A stretch of DNA of 64,000 nucleotides from Mikania micrantha. Taxonomy: Eukaryota > Streptophyta > Magnoliopsida > Asterales > Asteraceae. The notes beneath the pieces were generated by a model. That model was not told the origin of the DNA and ran no database searches. It was given only the letters and a program-made list of their open reading frames with translations. Below are positions 22,853 through 35,303 of the stretch, piece after piece; the first letter of the stretch is position 1; each line of letters starts with the position of its first letter. A program made the position numbers and the translations under genes. The stretch is from NCBI GenBank assembly GCA_009363875.1, contig CM018691.1, positions 38,293,446-38,357,445 of the forward strand. Direction: 5' to 3'.

Positions 22853-24719
22853 ATTTTTATCTAGTTTAATGCGCATCATATGTTTATTTTCAAGATTTTA
22901 AATGGATGGCCTAAATAGAATTTTAGGGTTTCTCAATAAGATTGAGTTTTCACATTTGTTGAAAAAATTAGAAAGAGACCAAAACTGCTTAGTGTTGTTT
23001 AATAAAATCTTATAATGGAATACAACAGAGTCGACTCACTTTCTAAAATATTAGGCAATGGCCTAGGGCCTCGTATTTTTTGGAGCTCAATATGGTTTGG
23101 TTTCATGGTCGGGTTTTTCCTAAAACATTTGATCGATCAGTTTCAAAAGTTAAAATGTAGTGAACGGTTTGGTTTACGGTTTTCACTAAAAACCGTACCG
23201 ATCCGTGCGTGCTTATGGATGCATACATACATACATACATATGTGTATCTATTTATTTATTATGTATGTAAGTATGTATGTATGTACGTACAGGGTCGAT
23301 GATTTAGGTGTTATTCAATAAATAAATTATTCTTGGGATTGCAGTTTGATTATTCTGTCTCAAACCATAAAATAGTTAGGTTTGATTCAGTTTTATTTTT
23401 TAACAACTTCAAAAAGCCCAAAACAAGAAAGATCAAACCATAAAACCAAATTGAATCCAAACCGTTAATAACAGTTTGGTTTTATTTTTAAATGTCTGGT
23501 TTTGGTTTTAGTTATTCGCAAACCATTGTTTATGGTTCATCTAAATACCGGACAACAAACACTCCTAATAAAGGGTCACCTAAGCTTGCAAGAGAACAAA
23601 TAAATCAAATACACAGGGAAACAATGTAAGTTCTTAAGGGAAGGAAGGGCCCCCGAGTTTAATTCACCTAGGGCCCTCAAATTGGTTGAGCCGGTCCTGG
23701 AATACAGACACATATTTTGTAAATAAATGTTAAGTAAGGGAATTATTGATATGTGTACAACTGCTCTCCAAGAAAAGATCAACTAAGCTTACAATTTTTT
23801 TTCGTTGGAAATAACCGAGCAAAAGTTGTGTCCAACAAGGTGTTCATTTCGTGTCTTTACTATCTATAGAGGTTAGCCTTACTTGTTCTAATTGGAAGAA
23901 GTGAATTTCTTACACTCAGAAGGGCTCTAAAAATTGTCCAGGAAAGTTTTTGTATCCCTAAAGTTTAATGATAAATTTAAAGATGTTAAAATATTTAACA
24001 CGTTAAAGGATGCCTTTGTACATATATATTTGAAACGTTTAAAGTTTGGATCAATAATGATGTTTGCTGATTAAATTAGGGGATGTTAAAAGTATTAACT
24101 CATTAGCAAACATATTGTGATTAATGTCTAACTTGGTATGTTTTATGTCTTTTGCATAATGAGAGACTAATGTTGTACTAGAAACGAAGTCTTGTAGTAC
24201 TTCCTTCAATTGGGAAAGACTAAATGCGTAAGTCTAGAGATTGAAACGACTACTTGTGGGTTTATACAAGTGTTGTAAAAATCAGGATTAATAGGCGATT
24301 AATAATCTCTAGTCAGCCCTCTATTGATTTAATTTTACCTAGTTGGCCCAAAAATCGATAGTCAGTTTAACTCGGTCAAAGTCAAAGCTAGTCGGACTAA
24401 TTGGTTGACGACGATTCGTGCGATTCCGGCGACCTAGCGGTCCTAATAGGCCAAATTCCGGTGATTTAGAGACCCTATGGAGATTCAGACCAAGAATAGA
24501 TGATTACCTCGAGTATTTCACATGATTGAAGCTTAGAATTACCGATTGTTGCTTGAATCGTCTATGATGGATTGTCCTTAGAACTTCGCCTATAGATTGT
24601 TGCCCTACCGATCGTCGTCCAATACTCCATACTCCAATCAACCCTTATCGTCAAGTCGTCCCCGTCTCCCCAAGTCCCAACGCACAAATATATATATACA
24701 CACACACATATAAATATAT
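22853..24719. other. Intron DNA without a gene
   Basis: AT-rich, repeat-like sequence. A (CATA)n tract at 23221-23242 faces a (TATG)n tract at 23261-23288. CGGTTTGGTTT-like repeats occur at 23095-23560. A GTTGTAAAAATCAGGATTAAT segment at 24272 resembles ends of small plant DNA elements, but no partner end was identified. Confidence 0.4.
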
Positions 24720-25090
24720 AGGGGATGGTTCCTTTGTTAACCCACTCTTATTACGGTAACCCGTATAACTCCGCCAAGATCAATTCAGATCTTTGTTTTC
24801 TTTTTTTAAATATCATTATTACACATAAACAATACTTTCTTCTTTTATGTGTATATGTAAATTTGTCACCATTTAAGATTTAAGAGCAGTGTAAGTTTTG
24901 GTAACATTACTTACATTACACATATAATAAGAGTAGTTTTTTTTAATTAATGTAGGACCCACTTACATTAATAAAAAAATAAGAAAAAACCTACAACTTT
25001 AGGTTTACTTTGATGTGAACCCAAAGTAATAAGATGTAGTTATTCGGTTATCGCAATAAGGAAGGGTTAACATTATTCGAACCATCCCCT
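24720..25090. mobile_element. MITE with mismatched arms, in (TA)n
   Basis: Ends AGGGGATGGTTC and GAACCATCCCCT form a short inverted repeat next to (TA)n tracts. The left arm (TTAACCCACTC..CGCCAAGATCAATTC..) resembles the 4521 family. The right arm (TTACTTTG..GTAATAAGATGTAGTTATTCGG..CGCAATAAGGAAGGGTTAAC) resembles the 44086 element. No ORF. Confidence 0.65.
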
Positions 25091-25118
25091 ATATATATAT
25101 ATATAGGGATGGATATAT

Positions 25119-25555
25119 AGGGATGGTTAAAAATATAACCCACTAAATGCGCGCTAACCCAAATAACTTTGGCAAGATGAAGCCAAATGTTGGATTTTTT
25201 TTAAACATCATTGTAACACATTTTGAACACCATGTTCTTTTATGAGTTTGTGCTAATTCTTTTTAGTTTGAGATTACAATGTTGTAGCACAACCTACACT
25301 GATGTAGGATCTGAAACTAAAAAGAATTAGCACAAACTCATAAAAGAACATGGTGTTCAAAATGTGTTACAATGATGTTTAAAAAAAATCCAACATTTGG
25401 CTTCATCTTGCCAAAGTTATTTGGGACTCATAAAAGAACATGGTGTTCAAAATGTGTTACAATGATGTTTAAAAAAAATCCAACATTTGGCTTCATCTTG
25501 CCAAAGTTATTTGGGTTAGCGCGCATTTAGTGGGTTATGTAAAATTCAATGCCCT
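25119..25555. mobile_element. Foldback MITE of the 4521 family with an internal 90 bp duplication
   Basis: Left arm AGGGATGGTTAAAAATATAACCCACTAAATGCGCGCTAACCC and a reverse-complement right arm ending at TGGGTTATGTAAAATTCAATGCCCT. In the right arm a 90 bp unit (25336-25425) is repeated head to tail (25426-25515) almost without change. Flanked by TA tracts. Confidence 0.8.
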
Positions 25556-26751
25556 ATATATATATATTTATATATATCTTTTGATATATTCCCCCTTTCT
25601 TTGCATAATTTCCATTTATACCCTCAAACTTAGAAAATTTTATACCCTTCCTTCATGTGTATGTTTGTACGCGCTATGAACAATCTACACTTCGTGATAC
25701 CCGATGATTCCGCCATTGGTCGGGGTGTTACATGTAATATGTCTTTGTTATTGTGTAATATGTCTTTATTATCGTGTTTTATCTTTTATCTCTTTTTGTG
25801 TTATTTTATCGTTGTTTTTTATGTATTAAATAAATTGTGGTTATTTAATTTTTATGTTTTATATATTGAAAATACACAATTGTGTTATCTTAGTATTATG
25901 TTTTTAGAACTCAAAATTTTGTAAAACATATATTATCTTAATTTTTTTTATATTTATAAATTTTGATCATTGTTTTTTTACCTTTAGATCATTGTATAAT
26001 ATATCTATTATTGTGTTTTATGTTCTGATTATTGTGTAATACCAATTCATCATTGTGTTTTACATTTTAGCTTACTTAATGTGTTTTTGTTACTGTTTTT
26101 GTACTAAATTTGATATTATTTAATTTTTATGATTTACATATTAGAAGTACATAATTGTAGCATTTAACCATTTTGTGATTCAAAACTTAGTATTCCTGAA
26201 AGCACATATTTTAGGTTATTGTGATATATGTATTTATCATTGTCCTTTATGTTTTAGATCATTGTGTGCTATATTGTAATTGATTTTTATATATTAAATA
26301 AATTTGTTGTTATTATATCATTATGAGTTACATATAAAAGTACAAGATTGTATTGTTTTACTATTTTGTTTTTTAAAAAAGTCATTATTTCATAAAATTA
26401 ATAAAACATAGTAACGAGCAAAAAGACACAATGAACACATTAGAAATAAATGATGTTGAAAAACATGAATTTTTTTAAAAAAATTTTGCATAACAATACT
26501 CGTTTGAGGGATAAAAAACGCTTTTTTTGTGCAATTGTTTGTAAAAAATAATATCGCAAATAAAAGTTATGATAATTTATAAAAATAATAAAAAGTCAAC
26601 ATAAGTAGACATAACTAAAATACTATTTTACTAACTTTTTCTATATAAGTTAATCTCAACTATTAATTATAAATCTAATGGTCTTAAATCCTTCCTAAAC
26701 TTTTTACTCAAAAAACCATTTTTATTATAACTTCACACATATATATTATAC
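25556..26751. other. Very AT-rich intron DNA with degenerate repeats
   Basis: From about 25735 to 26400 motifs such as ATTGTGTAATAT, TATTATTGTGTTTTAT and GATCATTGTG recur irregularly. No gene recognised. Confidence 0.45.
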
Positions 26752-27623
26752 CTTGAATTTGTAAGGTACCATGAAAGTCACATGCAGTGAGATCCAATAC
26801 CTCCATGTTTTTTGGAATACGAAATTTGGAAATATCTGTACCTAGAAGTAAGTGTAGTGAACATCAATCTTCATATCATGGATTCATATTGTAATAAAAG
26901 TTAAGATGGAATTAACCCTTGCCATGAAGAAGCGAGCCTCCTCGAGTGAAACTGAGATCCAAAACTTTGAGTGAAGCGAGTTGACTCAATGAAGGAAAGA
27001 TGTTATTGGTTTCTATAAAATTACCACTAAGATTAAGAGTCTCGAGATTCTTCAATCCTGACAATTTTTCAAGTCCTGCAAAAAAAAAGCAAAATAAACC
27101 ATCCCTCCATCATATCGCAATATAACAAATCAAGTTTTCATGAAAATTAAACCGGCCATAAGATGCATGATACATTGATACCTGTGGTCACAAGAAATGT
27201 ATTGCCAATATAATTCCATGACAAATCAAGTCTTCTCAACTCCTTAAAATGAATGAAGAGCGAAATGTTTAATGGCCAAATAATCTTTAAGGAGTAATCA
27301 CTTTCTTTCATGGAGAACATATTGCCTAAAGAGAGGTCGATGACATACTTGTGATTATCACCAACGGAGGAGGAGATTGAGTTGCAATTGATCCTCTCCC
27401 AATCACAATAACTGCTTCCATCATTAACTACCCAACTGGGAAGAAGATTCTCAACACCATTGTAAGACTTTGAAAACTCAACAAGTGAGGATTTAATTTC
27501 AAGAAGGGTCTTTTTTTCTTCTTCTTCTATGGAGATCCTTTGATGAGCCCAACCAACCATAAAAACTAAAAACATCGACAACATTAATGAGGATTTATGT
27601 TTAACAAAACACCAACCTTCCAT
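26752..27623 (-). CDS. Exons 1-3 of an LRR receptor-like protein gene
   Basis: Minus-strand exon 1 is 27623-27182 (ATG at 27623), exon 2 27075-26917 and exon 3 26841-26752, all with GT/AG borders and phase 1 junctions. Exon 1 encodes a signal peptide (hydrophobic SLMLSMFLVFMVGWA, residues 11-25). An LRR N-terminal cap follows (KKTLLEIKSSLVEF, LPSWV, SSYCDWERINCN, residues 37-82), then the first LRR (FKELRRLDLSWNYIGN). Exon 2 carries GLKNLETLNLSGNFIE and LASLKVLDLS; exon 3 MEVLDLTACDFHGTL. The product would be a secretory-pathway cell-surface protein of RLP type; ligand and role are unknown. A kinase or membrane segment is not visible. Exon 4 is at 14478-14633. Confidence 0.8.
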
Positions 27624-28353
27624 CTTTATTAATTACTTAGCACAAAAGGAATAATAAATGTTGAGTTTGTATAAGTAGGGTTGGATGCTCTTAAATATAA
27701 GAAATTAATAATTTTCTTGCTAATATAATATGACAAAAATCAACTTGTTCTAAAAGAACCTGTATTTTCTCCCTTTCAATATACGTCAGTTCTTTTGGGC
27801 TCCACACGATAGGGAAATCAGAAAGATCCATGAAATATCCAAAAAAAAATTCCAAAACACATGAAAGATGACATTTCTTGGCTGACATTGAAGAAAAAGC
27901 GAAGAAATAGCCAAGATGGTGTTTTTATGCCATTCTATAGGGTAAAATGGTTCAAAAAACTAGATTAAACGACAATAGAACCATTTAAAACAGCTAGTTT
28001 TTTTAAAACAACCAAATCATTTAACAGGTCTTCAATGGCTAGTTTTTTGTCCAACGACTAGTTTTTGGTCCAACAACTACTTTTTTATAAAAGAAATTTT
28101 TACATATATCCACTTGCTAAGTGTTTTTATTACATATTTTCCTAACCCTAAAATAAATAACATATTTCCCCTTGAGAGAGGAAAATATGTAATTAACTAG
28201 TTTAGTTAAAAGGGGGAATATGTTATGTAATTGTCTTTTTTACATGTAACAAAAAATAATATTTCGGTCAAAATTTAATACTACAAACGGAAAAAAGAGA
28301 TCATTCTTCATTGAACACAAGATAAGTACCAAAACTACAAGGTGAGAACCTTA
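27624..28353 (-). other. Upstream region of the RLP gene
   Basis: No gene recognised; a core promoter cannot be fixed. At 28105-28255 an inverted-repeat-like stretch with ACATATTT..CCCC and GGGG..AAATATGT resembles 44405-44570. Confidence 0.4.
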
Positions 28354-29134
28354 GAAGCCGTTTGGTTGGGTTTGAATCACAAGTGTTGAATGGTTAAGAC
28401 GTCTAAATGATTAAGAGGGTCTGAATGATTAAGTGTTGAACCAAGTAAGTTTGTTTGGTTCTAACATCTGAATAAAAATAAAAAAATCCCAAATTTCTCT
28501 CAAAAAACCCTACCCTACCTGTCCCCATCTTCCCATCGTCATCCAGCAGGTGAAGCACCACCGCGAGCACTGCCGCGAAGCACCACTATGAAACCATCTA
28601 CCTTCGATTGTAGCCCCTTTGCCATCTACCATCGATCGCACCACCGTGAAGCCATCTACCTTCGATCGCCACCCCCATATTCGTCGTCGGTTCAGTCGGT
28701 CGTTGTCTACCTTCGATCGCACCACCGTGAAGCCATCTACCATCGATCGCCACCCCATCTTCGTCGTCGGTCCAGTCGGTCGTCGTCGTCTACCTTCGAT
28801 CGCACCACCGTTAAGCCATATACCTTCGATCGCCACTCCCTTCGCATGTCACCAGTCCTGTCGGTTGTCAAAGTCGCTGCCCATGTCTGTCGTCGCCCCT
28901 GTCGCTGCCCGGTGGTGCCAAGTCCGGTTGAGCCAAACCCTAGCCCCGCCCAAGCCCCAGCCCCTCTTTTCCTTCACATCTGAACTCTCTCCCAAGTCTA
29001 AATGGTTCAGACCTCCATTCAGACATTTGGTTCCATTTAGATGTGTGTTTTTTTCGCGAAACAAACGATCTGAATTTGAACCATTCATATTCAAACACAT
29101 TCAGACCTATTCAGACCTAAACAAACAGCCCCCT
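28354..29134. mobile_element. Non-autonomous TIR element carrying a minisatellite
   Basis: Left end GAAGCCGTTTGGTTGGGTTT and the reverse complement of the right end, GGGGGCTGTTTGTTTAGGTC, form an imperfect inverted repeat. It continues inward as TTGAATC/CTGAATA and repeated GTCTGAAT/ATTCAGAC motifs. No transposase. The centre is a GC-rich minisatellite (28590-28850). The target duplication was not identified. Confidence 0.55.
28590..28850 (+). repeat. GC-rich minisatellite, about 82 bp period
   Basis: TCGATCGCACCACCG starts at 28632, 28713 and 28796. Each unit also holds CATCTACC.TCGATCGCCAC and TCGTCGTCGGT.CAGTCGGTCG. A partial unit precedes. The 131- and 192-codon ORFs across it come from the repeat. 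Confidence 0.85.
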
Positions 29135-30575
29135 ACTAATAATGACTATTTGATTTTACTTCATCTCCACACCAACAAATTAAAGACGATCAAATAAAAA
29201 TGAACCCAGAAAACAATATAATAGTCGTCAGTAATAAATATTAGTAGTTGTATATAATTAGGTTGTCACATTTGTATCTATCAATCAATCCGCCTCAAGA
29301 CCTCAACCTTGAAGTGAACAAATGTTAAAATGTAAAACCCTTACATTGCATTTACTCTACATAAATGGATGATGTAATGTAAAAAATGTATTTTATCACA
29401 AAAATATGAAACTACTTAACCATCGAATGAGAATAAAACTAGCTATCTAAAAACAATTATACATTGGCAAAATTTAGAAAAAGGGAAAAAGAGTCAATAA
29501 TATAGACATATATGATCATGTGGACAACATTACATGGATATCACTAGTCCCAACCAGAGGTGAACAAACCGATTAACTGTTGAAAACCATTCTCGGTATA
29601 ATGGAACAAGTTAGCTGGTCAACAAGTGGGCAACGGTTTTTTTTTTTCCGAAAAAATAGTTATTTTTCACTAATACATAGAAATCCTAACCTGTATATGA
29701 AACCAAATCGTTAACCGGTATAACCAGTTAAATAATAATTTTTTTTACTTAATAAAAAAGTACAAACTAATTCAAAAAAATTATTTTTTATACAATTAAT
29801 ACATACTAAACAAAAACATATAAACTCAATAAGACTCTTTTACTTATTTACTTTTTAGATATAATAAATATTAAATAAAAAAAATATAAACTTGATAATA
29901 TTTTTTGTTTAATTTAAAGTTGCAATTGCATCCGATTAAATAAACACCAAACAAAAAATATAAACTCAATAAATATTTATTTATTTATTACATATAAACA
30001 AATAAATAAATTTACCCAGTATATTTGAACTTTTTAGTAGGGTCTGGGGGAGGGAAATATGTGGAAAAGCTATTTCATTTGATGTTAATTATCATTTGAA
30101 GTTAATAATCACAACACTTTTAACGTTATTTTTCACAAAATATGTAAAATAATGTAAAAATTAGGGCAATTTTACTTTGGACCGTTGATGACCCACACAC
30201 ACATATATATTATATGAATGCATTGCAAATAGAATGTTTATTTATTACATATGATAAATATTAAATAAAAATATATAAGCCTGAAAAAAAATATAAGCTT
30301 AATTTTCAGAATGGACATTAATGGGACTATTACTATGGTTGGTTCGTTTGATGAAGAAGTATGAATACTAATAGAACTTTGGCCACTTCTTAAATTTGTC
30401 ACTATGGTTTTTCAAGAATGTTTTAAAAAACTAAGAATGAGAGAGCAATGATTCAAAAAAATTTGAGTAAACAACTATATAATCATTTAAGACAGCTAGT
30501 TTTGCAAAAAATAATCCTGATTAGTTAACTCGTCTTTCGCCGTTAAAAAAAAGTTACCTCGTCTTTAATGGTTAG
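29135..30575. other. AT-rich DNA without recognised features
   Basis: Many ATAAATATTAAATAAAAA and TATAAACTCAATAA-like runs near 29750-30310. No gene or clear element ends. Confidence 0.45.
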
Positions 30576-31172
30576 TGATGACGGGGTAGGACCAATACGG
30601 ACAGGACAGCATGTCCCGACCACAAAAATGACTTATGGTAGGGATGATGGGTCCCGATCATGAAGGATGAGGAAGCCCGTTATGGACAGGATAACTTATC
30701 CTGCCCATGAAAGGTTCTACAGCTTCTTCTCCAAGGCATAACATTGAAGACTGAGTCTAGATGTGGTGGTAAAAAGATAAGATCTGCGTGTCAGATCACA
30801 AACAGGTGATAGAAGTCATTTCTGACAAACAGTAACAGCAATCAACTCCAGGGAATTAGAAATAGAATAAAAGATGGACCAAGGGACATTCAGAAGATCG
30901 CCTTCCAGAAAAGGAATTGCACAATGGACAAAGCCGGGCACTCTCGACCTCCGCAAGGTTATAAATACTGAATCCCTTTCAGGTAGTTGTGACACATTGA
31001 ATTCTCACAAACACATTTATTACTCTCTCTCGTGAACGAATACTTATTCTCACGCCGGAGGCTCATCGCAGGGATCCTTCCCTGCGGTGAGACTAACGGT
31101 ATCTGGTTGCAGGTACTCTCAAGCTGTGGACGGGATAAACTAGGAGGGCCAAACAGACTCGTTGTTTCAACA
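30576..31172 (+). repeat. 5' LTR of the Tat element
   Basis: 597 bp. It contains CTCTCTCTCGTGAACGAATAC near 31023 and ends CGTTGTTTCAACA. It matches 40094-40394 plus 42836-43132. Confidence 0.9.
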
Positions 31173-31174
31173 AG

Positions 31175-31190
31175 TGGCGCCATCCGTGGG
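31175..31190 (+). promoter_or_regulatory. Primer-binding site, TGGCGCC type
   Basis: TGGCGCCATCCGTGGG, two bases after the LTR end. The other Tat element has TGGCGCCATCTGTAGG at the same place. The cognate tRNA was not determined. Confidence 0.75.
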
Positions 31191-31251
31191 ACACTACACA
31201 GCTCCACTATGTGTCTCACTCTATTGGCCTTGAACTCCCGATTATTTGCCC

Positions 31252-32890
31252 ATGGCAGAGGGTGCTCCTACCCGAGATGAATCCATTCCTCGATCTTCTT
31301 CTCCCTTTGTAACTATCGAAGCGTCGGAGATCAATGATACGATGGATTTGACTCCCAAGGGGATTCGTGAAAACTTTTCCAAGCTTCAAAAACTCATGAA
31401 AGAATACGTACGAGAAGAAAGGCTTTGGGGTGTGCGAGTACGCCTAGATTATGAAGATGAAGTTGACACTCCCCAGAACGTCGCCTCGCAAGGTAACTCC
31501 ACTAACTCATTTACTTTGGTGATTCCCCCGAGCACGACCGAAGCACAAGCCTTGTTGGCAAACATAACACCGTTTTCAGCTGTACCTCCACAAAGCTCAA
31601 ACTCTGCACCCCTAGGAGCCACTACCTACCCGTTCGCGACAAGTTTTCCCTTTATCATGGACCACACATTCCCTTCAATGCCTAATCCCCTACCAACTTT
31701 CCCACCATTTTCGGTAAGCATGCCCCAACCTCCTTTTTACACGAATGGACCGATGACCTCCACCACCATCCACACACATGTGGATCCCTTCCATGACTTG
31801 TCACAGCCGTACGTCCCAAATATGTCCTCAAAATTCACTCCCCGCATATCTGGTTTCAAGTTTCCTAAAAGAACGAAGATGCCCTCTTATGTAACTTTGT
31901 ATGACGGCCTCGGAGACCCTAATGATCATCTAGAACTCTTTACTGGGGCGGCACTGGTGGAAAGATGGTCAATGCCTGTATGGTGTCACATGTTCGCGCA
32001 AACATTCATGGGAGCGGCTCGCCTATGGTTTAACAGTCTGCCCAACGAAAGCATGGATAGTTTTGAGAAGTTAAATCGAGGTTTTCTTGCTAACTTTATG
32101 CAGCAGAAAAAGTACACTAAAATTATGTGAAGCTCATACATAAACTAAGTGAGATTTCATTCATTTTATCAAATTTTGTAAGCTTAAGGTATAACATGTA
32201 ATATCAAACAAAGGGAAGATGAGGATCTACGGGCATTTATGGAAAGATACAAAGTGGAAGGGCTTAGCATCCGAGGAGCCATTGAACAGATGCGCATTTA
32301 CGGCTTTATGCAGGGAATAAGGCCAAAACAGTTGGTGGAGGAGCTCAATAAGACAGTGCCAAGAACAATGGAAAAGACATTAGAAAGGGCAGAGGCTTTC
32401 ATTCGAGGAAAGGAGGCCACACAAAGCCTTGAGAAACATCAAAAGAACAGAGGTAGTACTGGAAGGCCGAAGAGCAAAAGCAGAAGCCACGGTTCCAGCC
32501 ATTTGTTGAAAGAAGATCACTAAGCCATTCCTCTGAATCCAGGAGACCCTACGAAAGGGCCCGACCTCCTCATGGCACTTCCCAAGAAGACAAAGACAGA
32601 CATGTGCAATTTACAGCACTAACAAAAATACCACAGGAAATTTTAGCCACTGAGGATGCGAAGTTCAGTTTCCGGCCTCCACGACCAATGGGCTGACATG
32701 ATGATAAAAATCCGCACAAGTACTGTGAATTTCATGACGATACGGGGCATTACACTAATGACTGTTTTCAGTTGAAAAAACGAATCGAAGCAGCAGTGAA
32801 AAGTGGGGAGCTGGCGCACCTGGTGAAGGATATTCGCCTGAAATATGAGAAAGGAAAGAAAAACAAAGGAAAGGAAAAGAAAAAAAGGGA
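31252..32890 (+). pseudogene. Gag of the Tat element
   Basis: From the ATG at 31252 the frame runs 293 codons: a Pro/Ser-rich N-terminal part, then the gag core YDGLGDPNDHLELFTG, WCHMFAQTFMGAARLWFNSL. At 32120-32200 about 80 bp of unrelated AT-rich DNA replaces or interrupts the core and brings a stop. Gag resumes at about 32206 (EDLRAFMERYKVEGLSI). A knuckle-like YCEFHDDTGHYTNDC (32718-32765, CX2HX4HX4C) follows, then a Lys-rich tail. Two further frame changes occur near 32523 and 32700. Confidence 0.85.
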
Positions 32891-32980
32891 GGCCCTGATG
32901 GTATACCCCCACAAAAGGATTCGTAGAGATATGGAGGAACCCTCAGGAGATCTTTCTCAGTTTCCCATTATTTCCCCCCG

Positions 32981-35303
32981 TTGCTTGCAAACATGGCAAC
33001 AGATAAACCAATGATTGTGAAGGCGTTAGTAAAAGGCGATAGAATGCACAAGATATACTTGGATGGGGGAAGCGCTGTTAAAATATTATATGAGCACTGT
33101 TTCCTACAAATGAAGACGTCCATCCAGCAGCGCCTGGTCCCTTCCAGAATTCCCCTGGTGGGTTTCTTAGGGGAAAGGGTACAACCAGTGGGTGAAATCG
33201 ACTTAGAGGTCACTTTTGGGGATGAAGGAAGATCAAAAACTCGGATGCTAACATTTATGGTCGTCCGCTCACCCTCCCGGTATAACTTAATCATAGGAAG
33301 GCATGGGTTGAAAGCTTTTGAAGCAGTAGTTTCTACTGCCCACGGTATGATGAAATTTCCTACTGAAACCGGGATTGTCACCATCCAATCAGGCGTTACC
33401 GATAGAATAATTTGCATGGCCGAAGAGGGTAAAATGAATGGAGAAACAATGCCCGTTGTGAAAAACGATTCTTTTCCAGAACAACTGGTTCAGATAGGTA
33501 CCAACTTAACGATGGAAGGGCAAAGGTCATTGGTGAAAATGCTGAAGAAAAACAAGGAGGTGTTCGGTTGGTCCCCAAGTGATATGACGGGACTTCCAAG
33601 ATACATCGCTAAACATGCCCATAATATCCTCCCACATATGGATCCGGTCGTCCAAAAGAAAAGGAGTTTGGCTTCTTATTGAGATAATGCAGTAAAGACG
33701 AAGGTTTCCAAACTAGTAAAGGCAGGGATACTCAGAGAGGTCCAATACCCTTACTAGATAGCAAATCCGGTTATGGTGAAAAAAGGGGATCAATCATGGA
33801 GGATGTGTATAGATTTTAAGGACCTTAACAAAGCTTTCCCCAAGGACTGTTATCCCTTACCAGAAGTGGATGCAAAAGTGGACTCATTGGTCGGATACAG
33901 GTTCAAGTGTTTTTTGGACGCCTTTGTCTATCACCAGATCCAGATGTCAAGAAAGGACGAAGAAAAAACGGCCTTTCATAAAAGTCAGGGGTTGTTTTGC
34001 TACAGAAAAATGCCGTTCGGACTCAAAAATGCTGGGGCGACTTACCAGCGATTGATGGATAGGGCATTCAAAAATAAAGTGGGGCACAACATTGAAGTAT
34101 ATGTGGAAGACTTGGTCGTCAAAAGCAATGATGAGAAGACAATGCTGGAAGACATCGAGGAAACTTTCTTAACTTTGAAGCAAATCAACATGAAGCTAAA
34201 CCCAGCTAAATGCTCGTTTGGATTGGAAGAAGGGAAATTTTTGGGACACTTGGTATCTACAAAGGATATCAGGGCAAACCCAGAAAAGGTAGGGCTATTA
34301 TGGAAATGATATCTCCAAAAACCGTGAAGGAGGTCCAATGGTTAAATGGAAAAATAGCCTCCTTACATAGATTTTTGTCAAAATCAGCAGAGAAGTCCTT
34401 ATCTTTTTTCAAAGTCCTCAAGGCATGAAACGCTAAAACTTGTTTCCAGTGGACTGAGGAGGCTGAGAAGGCCTTCAATGAAATGAAGGAGTATATTGCT
34501 CACTTTCCAACATTGGTTTTCCCAAAAGAAGGAGAAGAACTTACTATGTATATCTCTGCAGGAGATGAAGTGGTCAGCGCAGTATTGTTGGCCGACCAAG
34601 GGGGAGTGCAGTATCCGGTGTATTTTATTAGCCGGGTGCTTCAGGAAGCCGAAATAAGATATTCTGACTTGGAAAAGCTTGCATTGGCGGTCATTCATAC
34701 GGCCAGACGATTGCGAAGATATTTTCAAGCTCACCCTATCAAAATTCTCACTGCAAAAGCCAGAAAGTTCCGGACGATTGGCAAGTGGGTAGTCGAGTTG
34801 GGAGAACACACAATCACATATGCCCCAGAGTCTCCATAAAGGGACAAGTGTTAGCTGATTTCCTGGTAGAAACACCCGCTAAAGTGGACAACCTTGATAA
34901 GGAAGTCCAAAATGTGACATCGGAGGATCAACAAAAGAATGAATGGTTATTGTACACAGACGGAGCCTCAAGCACAGAAGGAGCAGGAGCCAGATTAATT
35001 CTGATAGATCCTTCAGGAGTGGAAGTTACTTATGCCTTAAGGCTAAACTTTCCAAGTACCAATAATGAAGCAGAATACGAGGCCTTCCTTGCGGGATTAA
35101 GGCTCGCTAGGCGAATGGGGGTTAAAATATTAAAGGCAGATGTTGATACTCTTTTGGTGGCCAATCAGATTAATGGGGACTACACAGCTAAGGAGCCGTC
35201 CATGAAACAGTACAAAGACTTGGCTGTAAATTTGTTGCAACAGTTTGAAAAATACAAGGTAGTTCAAGTGGCCAGGAGCCAAAATAAGCGTGCTAACGCT
35301 TAA
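32981..35303 (+). pseudogene. Protease, reverse transcriptase and dual RNase H of the Tat element
   Basis: Protease: YLDGGSAVKILYEHCF, then YNLIIGRHGLKAF. RT: SWRMCIDFKDLNKAFPKDCY, FKCFLDAF, KMPFGLKNAGATYQRLMDRA, and YVEDLVVKS, where the second catalytic Asp pair reads E-D instead of D-D. First RNase H: LTMYISAGDEVVSAVLLAD to LRRYFQAHPI (34540-34740). The second, additional RNase H of Tat elements: WLLYTDGASSTEGAGARLIL, STNNEAEYEAFLAGLRLA, VDTLLVANQING (34940-35180). Stops or frameshifts lie near 33682, 33757, 34309, 34428, 34839 and 35303. Confidence 0.9.

Larger units (their letters stand above)
14634..26751 (-). other. Probable 12.1 kb intron packed with transposons and plastid DNA
   Basis: It lies between donor CAAG|GTATAA (exon 3) and acceptor AACCAG|G (exon 4), compatible in phase. 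The acceptor has a weak pyrimidine tract. The intron holds the CACTA relic, minisatellite, plastid copies, TRIM and MITEs listed separately. Whether it is still spliced is unknown. Confidence 0.5.

Noticed and set aside
27691..27888. 65-codon ORF upstream of the RLP gene
   Set aside because: No domain or splice context; lies in the probable promoter region.
28588..29197. Two long plus-strand ORFs of 131 and 192 codons
   Set aside because: They are translations of the 82 bp minisatellite in different frames, low complexity, with no domain.
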